Below are positions 25,468 through 34,783 of a DNA stretch of 64,000 bases, piece after piece. Under the pieces are notes generated by a model. That model searched no databases. It was not told the origin of the DNA and was given only the letters and a program-made list of their open reading frames with translations. Each line of letters opens with the position of its first letter. Within the stretch, counting starts at the first letter, position 1. The translations under genes were made by a program, and so were the position numbers. The stretch is from Arthrobacter sp. TMP15 (GTDB lineage: Bacteria > Actinomycetota > Actinomycetes > Actinomycetales > Micrococcaceae), in NCBI RefSeq assembly GCF_039529835.1, contig NZ_CP154262.1, forward strand, positions 62,001 through 126,000, read 5' to 3'.

Positions 25468-26697
25468 ATGAGCCATCCATTGACAGTAGCCAGCCGCGCC
25501 CAGGTGCCGCCGTTCCAAGTCATGGATATCTTGGCGCGAGTGGCAGAACTCCGTGCTCAAGGCCGCCCAATAATTTCCTTGTGTGCCGGAGAACCCGGTA
25601 GTGGTGCTCCCACTGCGGTCTCGGCTGCGGCAGCAGATATCCATTCCACAGGTACGCCGCTGACGTACACGCCAGCACTGGGTATCGCCGAACTCCGCGA
25701 GGCCATCTCCGCTCACTACCGCCGCTGGTACGGCCTGGATGTGCCAGCCCGCAACGTGGCTGTCACCACCGGCTCCTCAGGTGCTTTCATGCTCTTGTTT
25801 CTGGCTTCCTTTAATCCGGGCGACAAAGTGGCACTGGCCCGCCCCGGCTACCCGGCCTACAAAAATATTCTGCACGCCCTAGGCGTGGACGTGATCGAAC
25901 TCGATGCTGGCCCAGAGGTGCGATTCCAGCCCACACCGGTGCTACTGGACGCCGCCGTTGCCGAACATGGTCCGCTCACAGGGCTGGTGCTCGCTTCTCC
26001 AGCCAACCCCACAGGAACCATGGTCTCCCGCACAGAACTAGCTGCCCTGACGGTGTGGTGTGCGGAGAATTCGGTGCGGCTAGTCAGCGATGAAATTTAC
26101 CACGGCATCACCTATCCCGCGCTCGGCGACCCCGATCCCAAGGGCGTATGCGCCTGGGAACTTGACCGGTCCGGCGTCGTCATTTCCAGTTTTTCAAAAT
26201 ATTGGGGGATGACCGGCTGGCGGCTGGGGTGGGCGCTGGTTCCGGATGACCTGATTGCAGTAGTGGATGCTTTGGCCGGCAACGTTGCCCTGTGTCCGCC
26301 AGCCCCGGCCCAAATGGCGGCCGTGGCGGCGTTCACGGAGCTCTCATACATGGAAGCAGACACGTTTGTTGCCGAATTTGCGCAGACTCGCGCTTACCTG
26401 CTGGAGAACCTTGACCGGCTTGGCTGGGTGGATGCCGCCCCGGCGGATGGCGCCTTTTATCTGTACGCGGATCTGGGCGCAGCCATGGACGGCTTCACGG
26501 ACTCAGCCGGGTACTGCTCAGCGTTGCTGGAATCTGCTGGGGTGGCCGTGGTGCCCGGGCTAGACTTTGACGCCGTCAATGGCCGAGGCACGGTGCGGTT
26601 GAGTTTTGCTGCAGGGTACGACGCCGTCCGTGACGGTTTAGAGCGAATCGTTACGTTCCAGGCGGCCCGCTTGCGCGACGGCGCTGCGGAACACTAG
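25468..26697 (+). CDS. pyridoxal-phosphate aminotransferase (class I/II)
   Basis: About 409 residues from the ATG at 25468, chosen because GGGAG stands five bases before it; the frame is open further upstream to 25369 but that part looks non-coding. It is an aspartate/aromatic-type aminotransferase: LCAGEPGSGAP, TYTPALGIAELREAI, ASPANPTGTMV, SDEIYHGI, the cofactor Lys in SSFSKYWGMTGWRLGW, and the C-terminal Arg in VRLSFA. The amino donor and acceptor cannot be set from sequence. The neighbouring genes give no pathway context. Confidence 0.85.
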   Translation: MSHPLTVASRAQVPPFQVMDILARVAELRAQGRPIISLCAGEPGSGAPTAVSAAAADIHSTGTPLTYTPALGIAELREAISAHYRRWYGLDVPARNVAVTTGSSGAFMLLFLASFNPGDKVALARPGYPAYKNILHALGVDVIELDAGPEVRFQPTPVLLDAAVAEHGPLTGLVLASPANPTGTMVSRTELAALTVWCAENSVRLVSDEIYHGITYPALGDPDPKGVCAWELDRSGVVISSFSKYWGMTGWRLGWALVPDDLIAVVDALAGNVALCPPAPAQMAAVAAFTELSYMEADTFVAEFAQTRAYLLENLDRLGWVDAAPADGAFYLYADLGAAMDGFTDSAGYCSALLESAGVAVVPGLDFDAVNGRGTVRLSFAAGYDAVRDGLERIVTFQAARLRDGAAEH

Positions 26698-26971
26698 TTG
26701 CTTAAACGGCTGACTGCAGGTGTGTGCTGGGCTTGCGGTGGCGGTCGTAAGTGATGAAAGCATAGCCATGTACTTTGTCACGGTTATGCCGTTGTCACGC
26801 TGGGCGTACCGCTGAATGAAGGTCTACCACTGAATGAAGGCCCACCACAGTGGTTCCTCCGCCAAGCCACATCACCTCTACGCACGGCAGCAACACTCAC
26901 CGCAGCGCAAACGGCACCCCCGATGCGCCTAGAACGCAAGGTGGGTGCCGCCGTCGCACTTTAGTTTGTAA
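26698..26971. other. intergenic region between convergent aminotransferase and purB
   Basis: No gene is supported in these 274 bp. A short direct repeat (CTGAATGAAGG) occurs near 26812 and 26832, and CGGCACCC (26912-26919) pairs with GGGTGCCG (26943-26950), a possible weak terminator for both genes. Confidence 0.4.
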
Positions 26972-28414
26972 CTATTTTTTCAAGTGGTCCACCAGGGAAT
27001 CAGCGATGCCGATGTACTTGCCGGGGGTCAGCGCCAGTAGACGGCCTTGGGCATCGGCGGACAGGCCCAGACCCGTGACGAACTCACGCATGCGGGCACC
27101 GTCCACGCGATGGCCCCGGGTAAGGTCCTTCAGACGTTCATACGGGTCCTGCATGCCTTCAACGCCGGCAATGGCCTCGGCGCGCATAACCATCTGGATG
27201 GCTTCGGCGAGGACTTCCCAGTTGTGGTCCAAATCATCGGCCAGCACCGCCTCGGCGGTGTCCAAACGACCCAATCCGCCCAGAACATTGTTGATAGCCA
27301 ACACGGAATGACCGAAGGCAACGCCGATGTTGCGCTGACTGGAGGAATCCGTGAGGTCCCGCTGCCACCGGCTGGTCACTAGCGTGGCACCCAAGGTGTC
27401 CAGCAGGGCATTGGAGATCTCTAGGTTGGCTTCTGCATTTTCAAAGCGAATCGGGTTGACCTTGTGCGGCATGGTGGAGGAGCCGGTGGCGCCGGGAACC
27501 GGGACCTGGGCGAAGTACCCGATGGAGATGTAGCTCCACACATCGGTGCACAGATTGTGCAGGATGCGGTTGAATCGGGCCATGTCAGCGTACAGCTCGG
27601 CCTGCCAGTCGTGGGATTCGATCTGGGTGGTTAGCGGGTTCCACGTTAAGCCGAGGGACTCGACGAAAGTCTTGGCAATGTCCTGCCAGTCGGCTTCCGG
27701 GACGGAGGCGTAATGGGCGGCGTAAGTACCGGTGGCGCCATTGATTTTGCCCAGGAAATCGGTCTTTGTGATGCGATCGAGCTGGCGGGTCAGGCGGAAC
27801 GCCGTGACGGCTAATTCCTTGCCTAAAGTGGTGGGTGTGGCTGGCTGGCCATGCGTACGGGACAGCATGGGCACGGCGCGGTTTTCTTCTGCCATGGCGG
27901 CAATCTTTTCCACGAGTGCGTGGGCTGCCGGAAGCCAGACATCCTCAACGGCGCCCTTAATACCCACTGCGTAGGAGAGGTTGTTGATGTCCTCACTGGT
28001 GCAACCAAAATGCACCAACGGCTTCAAACGCTCCAGACCCAGGGCTTCTAGGCGGTTACCGATGAAATATTCCACGGCCTTGACGTCGTGGAACGTCACT
28101 TTTTCAATACCAGCCAGCTCTGTAACGGAGGCCGTGTCGAATTCGGTGACGATAGCGCGAAGGCCTTCCTGCTGCTCAACCGAAAGCGGCTTCGTGCCGG
28201 GCAGCGCAGCACTATTGCTGAGGTGGATGAACCACTCAACTTCCACTCCTACGCGGTCACGGTTCAGGGCGGCTTCGGAAAGGTAGTCAACCAATGGCGC
28301 TACTGCACCGAAGTAGCGACCGTCGAGAGGGCCCAAAGCGATGTGCTCAGAGGAGGCGGCCAGGGACTTCCGGCCGGAAGGGATGCGGGCAGAGGCATTT
28401 GCGGATTCAGACAT
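26972..28414 (-). CDS. purB: adenylosuccinate lyase
   Basis: A 480-residue member of the fumarase/aspartase superfamily. The signature GSSTMPHKVNPIRFEN, the early LGPLDGRY motif and SRTHGQPATPTTLGKE identify adenylosuccinate lyase of the longer (E. coli-like) type. It acts twice in purine synthesis, releasing fumarate from SAICAR and from adenylosuccinate. It stands alone with a ribosome site GGAAG ~10 bases before the ATG. Confidence 0.96.
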   Translation of the reverse strand: MSESANASARIPSGRKSLAASSEHIALGPLDGRYFGAVAPLVDYLSEAALNRDRVGVEVEWFIHLSNSAALPGTKPLSVEQQEGLRAIVTEFDTASVTELAGIEKVTFHDVKAVEYFIGNRLEALGLERLKPLVHFGCTSEDINNLSYAVGIKGAVEDVWLPAAHALVEKIAAMAEENRAVPMLSRTHGQPATPTTLGKELAVTAFRLTRQLDRITKTDFLGKINGATGTYAAHYASVPEADWQDIAKTFVESLGLTWNPLTTQIESHDWQAELYADMARFNRILHNLCTDVWSYISIGYFAQVPVPGATGSSTMPHKVNPIRFENAEANLEISNALLDTLGATLVTSRWQRDLTDSSSQRNIGVAFGHSVLAINNVLGGLGRLDTAEAVLADDLDHNWEVLAEAIQMVMRAEAIAGVEGMQDPYERLKDLTRGHRVDGARMREFVTGLGLSADAQGRLLALTPGKYIGIADSLVDHLKK

Positions 28415-28564
28415 GGCTCAATTCTTCCATGAACCACCAATTCCCCCACAGCCGGGGCTGATTGAGGTTAGATTCACAATCTGCCGGGATCCTGTGGCGC
28501 AGTGGCGTGGTGACTTCTAGGCTGTTTTGCAGGGGTTTCATTCCAAAGGCCAAGGGAGGGCTTA

Positions 28565-28999
28565 ATGAGATATGCAGGTGGTGGGGGCGTCGGGGCGACA
28601 CATGGTTTTAGTGCGGGCGCGGCTGCTGGTTCCAAGGCAGGCCCTAGCGCGATCGCGGGCCCTTCCGCTGAGTCGGTGTTAGTACTGGCCGAACGGTTGT
28701 CCGGAGTAGCTGCAGAACTTCAAAGGTTGCGGTTGCAATTGTGCGCCCTGGACAGCGTGGACTGGAATTCGGTTGCAGCTACTGCATTCCGGAAGTCTTT
28801 GGCTGAAGCGGATGCAGACTTCGTTGCGGTGGGCCAACGGACAGAGGCTGCTGCAACGGCGGCAGCAAGCTACGGAATGTACCTGCGTTCAGTAGCTGAC
28901 TCGCCGGCAGGATCTGATGCGATCTGGCAGCTGAACCCGGGTATCGCTCCAACCTGGAGTGGGAACTCGGGGTTGGGCAGTTGGCGGCCCGCGTTCTAG
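28565..28999 (+). CDS. WXG100-like small protein
   Basis: A 144-residue protein with a Gly/Ala-rich start (1-35), a long helical core and a short Gly/Trp tail. The core contains VDWNSVAATAFRKSLAEADADF, in which Trp67-Asn-Ser followed by AATAF resembles the WXG turn between two helices of WXG100 proteins. GGGAGGG lies six bases before the ATG. The next gene, 63 bp on, encodes an alpha/beta hydrolase with a helical N-terminus, so the two may act together. No ESX secretion gene is seen here. Identity is inferred from pattern only. Confidence 0.5.
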   Translation: MRYAGGGGVGATHGFSAGAAAGSKAGPSAIAGPSAESVLVLAERLSGVAAELQRLRLQLCALDSVDWNSVAATAFRKSLAEADADFVAVGQRTEAAATAAASYGMYLRSVADSPAGSDAIWQLNPGIAPTWSGNSGLGSWRPAF

Positions 29000-29062
29000 T
29001 ACAGACGGACCAGCGGTAAGGCAATATGCAGTGCCGAGGGTGGAGGGTGGAGGAATTCGGGC

Positions 29063-30646
29063 ATGACTGTTTATTCAGAGGATGGGACAACGTTTAGCTT
29101 TGCTGGCGGTACTGGTTCCATCAGCTGGACCAGCGCAGAAATAACTGAAACCGGGGCTGTCCTGAACAGGATTGCTCAACTTTTGGATCCCTTGGTCGAT
29201 CGGCTGCGGTCGGAATGGTCGTGGTTGGCTGATGCTGGCGCGGCACCTTACCCGTTCGAGTGCCTGGATCTTATGAGAGGAGCATGGTGGCAGTGCACAA
29301 GCCTGCAATGTGGCATTGCGAGCTTGGCCAAGAAAACAACGCAAGTAGGAATCAACTATGCCCAGGCTGAAACGCTCAACGCCAGAGCCATGACTGAGAC
29401 TGAACGGGTGGCGAAAACCCGTGCGGGTTTGGACGTTTGGGCATGGGGTGCTTTGGCTCCAGCGAAGTTCGGTGCCGACCTGTTTAAAGTTCTCACCAGA
29501 GCCAAACATGAGGGCTTGCGGGACACTGTGGAGCAAGTTCTCCGAGAGAGCGGTGCATACCTCGCCGGCGCACAAGGCCCGGGTATTGCCATGATGTTTC
29601 TAATCTCGGCTATGGGCCGAAAAGGAAACGGCCCGGCCGGGGAACGGCAGGCCTTTCTTCTGCGAAAACTTTTTGATGCAACAACCTTGACCCTGCCCGG
29701 ACATTTAGCCGTACGGGAAGTACCTGCACAGGAATGGGATCCAAAGAGCACAGAGTTTTATCCAGCCGGGCATGCGAATGCCACGGGCGGGGAACCGTGC
29801 ACAGTTGAGGTGAGTATTGAAGGGATGTTGGCTGGCAGCAGCGAGGCCTATGACTACCCGCCTGGTTCTATCGGCGTTGTGCGGCTGAAACGCCCGGACG
29901 GGACGAATGCGTGGGTGGTTCACCTGCCTGGAACTGAAGACTGGTCCACGATGGATAGTTCAAACCCTTTTGATATGGAGGGCAATATCGAGGGTCTGAC
30001 AGCGGCTAGTCAGAAAGAATTTGAGCAGCAGGAGGTGCTGGTTCAGCAACTAATCAAAACGGGACTTGCAAGTTCAGGGGCAGTAGCGGGAGAAGACGTG
30101 GTGCTGACGGGCCATAGTGGGGGCGGGATCCATGCGGCGGCCGCTGCAGCCGATCCGGCTTTCCTCGCTGACGTAAACGTGCGGATGATTGTTATTGCGG
30201 GAGCTCCGGCCAAGAACTCTGGAGTGGGTGATGAAGTCTCAGTATTGGACCTACAAAACGAGAACGATATTGTCACGGCTTTAGATTATGGGCCTCCACC
30301 GCCATCCAAAAACTGGGTGTCAGTAACCTCTCACCGTCCAGCTGCCGCAGAGGATGGCACTTTGGCGGGCATTGTGGCGGATGCACATTCAATCAAGAAC
30401 TACACGAATGATGCCACGCGGCTTGATCAAAGCAACAACCCAGCCGTGGCCGGCTCGCGCGAGACGCTGAGGAATCTCCTCGGTGTAGGTGTGGCTGGGG
30501 CGGCCATTGGCGGAACCAAATGGGTTTATCAAGGACGTGACGTGAACAATGGGACCAAAGCCAAGCCGGAGCCCAAATCTACGTCTGCTCCGGTGTGGTC
30601 GAATAAAACTGGATCGGAAGACCGCTACAGGCTCGGCATCCGATGA
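29063..30646 (+). CDS. alpha/beta hydrolase with helical N-terminal domain
   Basis: A 527-residue protein of unknown substrate. The N-terminal ~150 residues are helical and Trp-rich, of the kind seen in WXG/LXG-type proteins. The second half has a lipase-like fold: nucleophile elbow GHSGGG with Ser352, an Asp candidate at Asp402 (NENDIVTALDY, as in class 3 lipases) and a His candidate at His442 (DAHSIKNY). The C-terminal tail is charged. No signal peptide is present. Downstream of a WXG100-like gene, it could be a secreted or partner-dependent hydrolase; no immunity-like gene follows. GGAGG before the ATG supports the start. Confidence 0.65.
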   Translation: MTVYSEDGTTFSFAGGTGSISWTSAEITETGAVLNRIAQLLDPLVDRLRSEWSWLADAGAAPYPFECLDLMRGAWWQCTSLQCGIASLAKKTTQVGINYAQAETLNARAMTETERVAKTRAGLDVWAWGALAPAKFGADLFKVLTRAKHEGLRDTVEQVLRESGAYLAGAQGPGIAMMFLISAMGRKGNGPAGERQAFLLRKLFDATTLTLPGHLAVREVPAQEWDPKSTEFYPAGHANATGGEPCTVEVSIEGMLAGSSEAYDYPPGSIGVVRLKRPDGTNAWVVHLPGTEDWSTMDSSNPFDMEGNIEGLTAASQKEFEQQEVLVQQLIKTGLASSGAVAGEDVVLTGHSGGGIHAAAAAADPAFLADVNVRMIVIAGAPAKNSGVGDEVSVLDLQNENDIVTALDYGPPPPSKNWVSVTSHRPAAAEDGTLAGIVADAHSIKNYTNDATRLDQSNNPAVAGSRETLRNLLGVGVAGAAIGGTKWVYQGRDVNNGTKAKPEPKSTSAPVWSNKTGSEDRYRLGIR

Positions 30647-30660
30647 CCAGCAGTGGTGGC

Positions 30661-31089
30661 TTATCTGCGTGACTTAGATTTGCCCAGATTGGCCGTGACC
30701 ATGGAAATTATGCTGATGATCAATGCAGCCAGAATTGCTGTCCAAAAGAAATCATCGATCGAGAACTGCACCGGTGTAAACGTGCTCACCCAGGCGGTCA
30801 GCCACAACATGGCTGCGTTGATAACAATGGTGAACAATCCAAGGGTCAAAATTGTGACGGGAAGTGAAAGCATCTTCACTATTGGTTTGACCAACGCGTT
30901 GACCACACCGAAAATGAGGCCTATGAACAAATAGGCCAAAATAGTGTTGATGGTGTTGGCAGTCTCTGCAGAACCGCCAACTTCGGTGCCAACAATGGAG
31001 TCCGATGCGATATGCATCCCGGGAAGAACCCAGCTAGCAACCCATAGTGCGGCGGCATTGATCACTACTCGAATAACGACTCTAAACAT
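30661..31089 (-). CDS. phage holin family / YvlD-like membrane protein
   Basis: A 142-residue protein with four hydrophobic segments and the conserved FGVVNALVKPIVKMLSLP and LGLFTIVINAAMLWL stretches of the family called phage holin 4/YvlD. Despite the name these are chromosomal membrane proteins of unknown role, and there are no phage genes around it. Its 3' end lies 15 bp from the convergent hydrolase gene. Confidence 0.85.
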   Translation of the reverse strand: MFRVVIRVVINAAALWVASWVLPGMHIASDSIVGTEVGGSAETANTINTILAYLFIGLIFGVVNALVKPIVKMLSLPVTILTLGLFTIVINAAMLWLTAWVSTFTPVQFSIDDFFWTAILAALIISIISMVTANLGKSKSRR

Positions 31090-31155
31090 GTGTCCATAGT
31101 TTCACATTCCACAGGGAAGGAACCGGCGCGGTGGGCCCTGGCTTAAGCTTGTTGC

Positions 31156-32301
31156 ATGACTGAGACAAACGGCACCGTCCATTCCGGCGTTCAACCCGGC
31201 GTCCATCCCGGCATTCAACCGCGCCCCGTTGTGGGTCGACTGCCCAAATACGTTGCAGGCAAACCACCGGAGGCTGTATCGGGGCTTGAAAGTTTCAAGC
31301 TCTCCTCCAACGAAAATCCGCTAGGTCCGGTGCCAGCGGTCCTTGAAGTACTGCGGGGGACACTTGACGTTCATCGCTATCCGGACACAAGCTGTACGCT
31401 CTTGCGCAATGCACTCTCAAATTTTCTTGAGGTACCCGCTGACGACGTGGTCACGGGGGCAGGAAGCCTGGGCGCGCTGAACCAGATTCTGGCCGCTTTC
31501 GCAGGCCAAAATAGCGACGGCAGCCAGGACGAAGTTGTGTACGCCTGGCGGTCCTTTGAGGCATATCCCATCTGTGTGGGTCTGGCTGGTGCTAAGAGTG
31601 TGCAGGTGCCTGTGCGCGCGGACGGTAGTCATGATCTAGATGCCATGGCAGCGGCAGTCACCAAGCAGACCAAAGTGGTGCTCTTGTGCACGCCTAACAA
31701 CCCCACGGGGCCGGTGTTGGGTTCACAAGAGAGCGAGAGCTTCATCCAAAGCATCCCCTCTGACGTGGTGATTGTCATTGACGAGGCTTATCAAGAGTTT
31801 GTCCGCGCCGAAGATGCGCTCAATGGGGTTGATCTGTACCGCAAGTACCCCAATGTGTTGGTGCTCAGGACATTCTCCAAGGCGCATGGACTTGCCGGAT
31901 TGCGTGTGGGCTATTCAATTTCTCAGCCTTCAATCACAGGATTCCTGCGAAGTGTGGCGACACCGTTCGCCGTCTCAGGCGTTGCCGAGCAAGCCGCTGT
32001 CGCCTCACTGGAAAACTATGACCAGGTTGTAGAAAGAGTACAAAGTCTTGTCGATGAACGCACACGTGTTGTAGCGGGTCTGACGGACCTGGGATGGGAT
32101 ATTCCGGATGCCCAAGGGAACTTTGTGTGGTTGAACCTAGGCACCAACTCTCAGGAGTTTGCGGGACTAGCGCAAAGTCACGCATTGTCCTTGCGTGCCT
32201 TTGGTGATGAAGGCGTTCGTGTCACCATCGGTGAGGCTGAAGCCAACACTCGTTTTCTTGAGATCTGTACCTCCTATACAAAAGAGCCACGACGTTCCTA
32301 G
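31156..32301 (+). CDS. hisC: histidinol-phosphate/aromatic aminotransferase
   Basis: A 381-residue fold-type I PLP enzyme. Key motifs are LSSNENPLGP, CTPNNPTGPV, VIDEAYQEF, the cofactor Lys in TFSKAHGLAGLRVGY, and GVRVTIG with the substrate Arg. This pattern is typical of HisC and the closely related phenylalanine/aromatic aminotransferase Pat. No other his gene is nearby, so an aromatic role is as likely as histidine synthesis. The N-terminus has a short repeat GVQPGVHPGIQP not needed for the fold. Confidence 0.83.
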   Translation: MTETNGTVHSGVQPGVHPGIQPRPVVGRLPKYVAGKPPEAVSGLESFKLSSNENPLGPVPAVLEVLRGTLDVHRYPDTSCTLLRNALSNFLEVPADDVVTGAGSLGALNQILAAFAGQNSDGSQDEVVYAWRSFEAYPICVGLAGAKSVQVPVRADGSHDLDAMAAAVTKQTKVVLLCTPNNPTGPVLGSQESESFIQSIPSDVVIVIDEAYQEFVRAEDALNGVDLYRKYPNVLVLRTFSKAHGLAGLRVGYSISQPSITGFLRSVATPFAVSGVAEQAAVASLENYDQVVERVQSLVDERTRVVAGLTDLGWDIPDAQGNFVWLNLGTNSQEFAGLAQSHALSLRAFGDEGVRVTIGEAEANTRFLEICTSYTKEPRRS

Positions 32302-32465
32302 CGGTTAACAAAGACGTGCTTTAGAGGTTTGTACCGATACAGTTGTAAATCGAAAACGTATATATATGCGCCCCAGCGAATGCATTCCTGTAGTGGCATA
32401 TGTCGAGATCAACGTGTCGGGACAGGTCGCATGAGGCCTCCTGAATCGACAGACGAGGAGACAGC

Positions 32466-33800
32466 ATGGGCGCCGCCCAGCAAGCTGCCAATGGATCATC
32501 TAGAGCCGACGCCGGCCCGGCAACTTCAGCCGGTTCGGCTGCCTCCGGAGCAGACTCGCCAGCACGCTCCCAATCAGGACGTTCGGAATCAGCACGCTCC
32601 CAATCAGGACGTTCGCAAGCCGGGCGTCCCCAATCAGGTGAATCACCTGGGGTTTTGCGTAGCAACACTGTTGGTTCAGATGACTCGGTCCAGCTTCTTG
32701 ACGAGCACGGAATGCTCCATCATGATGGGGTTTTCAGCCCCTATATTGACAAGCTGAGCCCGGATGACCTGCGCGGATTTTATCGCGATATGGCCTTCGT
32801 GCGACGTTTCGATACGGAAGCGACGGCCCTGCAACGCCAAGGCGAGTTGGCGTTGTGGGTTCCGGTCGTTGGCCAGGAAGCCGCGCAAATTGGTTCTGGC
32901 CGTGCCATGAACAAGGCTGACTATGCCTTTCCCACCTACCGCGAACACGGTGTGGCGCTGACACGCGGGTTGGATCTGGCAGACCTGCTTAAGCTTTTCC
33001 GCGGTGTTTCCAATGGCGGCTGGGATCCGCGTGGAACGAATTTCCACCTCTACACGCTGGTCCTCGCTGCTCAGACGCTGCACGCTGTTGGCTACGCTAT
33101 GGGCATCTCCCGTGATTTGGCTGCTGACCCTGCAACCGAGCCGGCCGCGGTAGTGGCCTATTTTGGCGATGGAGCAAGCAGTGAAGGTGATGTCCATGAA
33201 TCGATGGTATTTGCCTCCTCCTATGACGCGCCTGTGGTGTTCTTCTGCCAAAACAACCACTGGGCAATTTCCGTGCCGTTTGAAGTTCAGTCAAGAATTC
33301 CGCTTGTCAACCGGGCCAGCGGGTACGACATCCCCGGCATCCGTGTTGACGGCAACGATGTTCTGGCGGTTTATGCTGTGACTCAATGGGCTCTGGAACA
33401 TGCTCGGAACGGCTTTGGCCCGGTGCTGATCGAGGCCTCAACCTACCGCGTGGGTGCGCACACAACTGCCGACGATCCTACCAAGTATCGTCTGAACGCT
33501 GAAGAGGAACTCTGGAAAACGAAAGATCCGCTACAGCGTTTAGAGACGTACCTGCGGGCTGAAAAGTTGGCAGATGACGGATTCTTCGAGCAGCTAAAGA
33601 GCGACGCCGATGAGCTGGCTGCACATGTTCGCAGGGCCACGCTGGCGCTGGACGGAGCGGACATCCGCCAGAAGTTTGCCTCTGTCTACGCACAAGCCCA
33701 CCCCTTGGTGGCTGAAGAGCTGGCCTGGTTTGAAAATTACGAGGCGTCTTTTGCTGATGCTCATACACAGACTTCCGAAACGCAGGGTGGTGCAGCATGA
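32466..33800 (+). CDS. pdhA: 2-oxoacid (pyruvate/branched-chain) dehydrogenase E1 alpha subunit
   Basis: A 444-residue thiamine-diphosphate subunit. The cofactor motif GDGASSEGDVHE ends at NNHWAIS, and the phosphorylation-loop region YRVGAHTTADD is conserved. The first ~65 residues are a Ser/Gly/Arg-rich extension made of repeats (ARSQSGRSE type) encoded by 30-bp direct repeats; it is probably unstructured. With E1 beta (ATGA overlap) and E2 it forms a complex converting pyruvate or branched 2-oxoacids to acyl-CoA. No E3 gene is present. Preference between pyruvate and branched substrates cannot be fixed. Confidence 0.85.
   Translation: MGAAQQAANGSSRADAGPATSAGSAASGADSPARSQSGRSESARSQSGRSQAGRPQSGESPGVLRSNTVGSDDSVQLLDEHGMLHHDGVFSPYIDKLSPDDLRGFYRDMAFVRRFDTEATALQRQGELALWVPVVGQEAAQIGSGRAMNKADYAFPTYREHGVALTRGLDLADLLKLFRGVSNGGWDPRGTNFHLYTLVLAAQTLHAVGYAMGISRDLAADPATEPAAVVAYFGDGASSEGDVHESMVFASSYDAPVVFFCQNNHWAISVPFEVQSRIPLVNRASGYDIPGIRVDGNDVLAVYAVTQWALEHARNGFGPVLIEASTYRVGAHTTADDPTKYRLNAEEELWKTKDPLQRLETYLRAEKLADDGFFEQLKSDADELAAHVRRATLALDGADIRQKFASVYAQAHPLVAEELAWFENYEASFADAHTQTSETQGGAA
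32561..32638 (+). repeat. 30-bp direct repeats in the E1 alpha 5' end
   Basis: A 25-bp identical stretch occurs at 32561-32585 and 32591-32615 (period 30), with a shortened third copy around 32622-32638. They encode the Ser/Gln/Gly/Arg-rich N-terminal extension of the E1 alpha protein. Confidence 0.85.
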
Positions 33801-34771
33801 AGACCATGACCATGGCTAAAGCCATCAATGAGGGGCTGCGTGCCACGTTGGCCAATGATCCGAAGAGTTTCCTCATGGGTGAGGACATAGGCGCCCTTGG
33901 AGGTGTGTACCGTGTCACCGAGGGGCTGAAAAAGGAATTTGGGGCCCACCGGGTTATGGACACGCCACTTGCCGAATCCGGCATTGTCGGAACTGCTCTT
34001 GGGATGGCTCTGCGCGGGTACCGCCCGATCTGTGAAATCCAGTTTGATGGCTTTGTGTTTCCAGCGTTCAACCAAATCACCACGCAGCTGGCAAAAATCC
34101 ACACCCGTTCAGACGGCCAGCTAAGCGCGCCGGTGGTTATTCGTATCCCGTACGGTGGCGGTATCGGTTCCATTGAGCACCACTCCGAGTCCCCTGAGGC
34201 GTTATTTGCCCACACGGCGGGGCTGCGCATCATCACCCCGTCAAATGCGAATGATGCCTACTGGATGATTCAACAGGCCGTTCAGTGCCAAGATCCAGTG
34301 ATTTATTTTGAACCCAAGCGCCGCTATTGGCTCAAGGGTGAAGTGGACACGGAGAATTCCCCCGGCGATCCGTTCAAAGCCCATGTAGTTCGTGAGGGGA
34401 GTGAGGCAACCCTAGTGGTTTATGGCCCGTTGGTCCCGGTAGCTTTGGCTGCAGCTACGGCTGCGGCCGAGGATGGGCACAGTGTTGAGGTGATTGACCT
34501 GCGCTCCATCTCCCCGATCGACTTTGATGCCGTTGAAGCCTCCGTGAATAAGACCGGACGGCTGGTGGTGGCTCATGAAGCCCCCACCTTTGGCGGGATT
34601 GGTGGCGAGATTGCCTCACGCATCAGCGAACGCTGTTTTTATTCGTTGGAGGCGCCCGCCATTCGTGTGGGCGGCTTCCACATGCCTTACCCGGTGGCCA
34701 GTGTTGAAGAACATTACCTGCCGGACATTGACCGCATGTTGGAGGCGTTGGACCGCGCCTTCGCATTCTAG
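33797..34771 (+). CDS. 2-oxoacid dehydrogenase E1 beta subunit
   Basis: A 324-residue transketolase-like subunit. MGEDIGALGGVYRVTEGL, FAHTAGLRIITPSNA and the C-terminal transketolase domain (VVYGPLVPVALAA) match E1 beta of pyruvate or branched-chain complexes. Its ATG overlaps the E1 alpha stop (ATGA), so the two are made in equal amounts. It forms the heterotetramer that decarboxylates the oxoacid. Confidence 0.9.
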   Translation: MKTMTMAKAINEGLRATLANDPKSFLMGEDIGALGGVYRVTEGLKKEFGAHRVMDTPLAESGIVGTALGMALRGYRPICEIQFDGFVFPAFNQITTQLAKIHTRSDGQLSAPVVIRIPYGGGIGSIEHHSESPEALFAHTAGLRIITPSNANDAYWMIQQAVQCQDPVIYFEPKRRYWLKGEVDTENSPGDPFKAHVVREGSEATLVVYGPLVPVALAAATAAAEDGHSVEVIDLRSISPIDFDAVEASVNKTGRLVVAHEAPTFGGIGGEIASRISERCFYSLEAPAIRVGGFHMPYPVASVEEHYLPDIDRMLEALDRAFAF

Positions 34772-34783
34772 GAAGGCCGCACT

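Noticed and set aside
30661-31089. Prophage or lysis cassette, suggested by the holin family name
   Set aside because: No endolysin, integrase or structural phage gene is nearby; the YvlD-like family is chromosomal and widespread.
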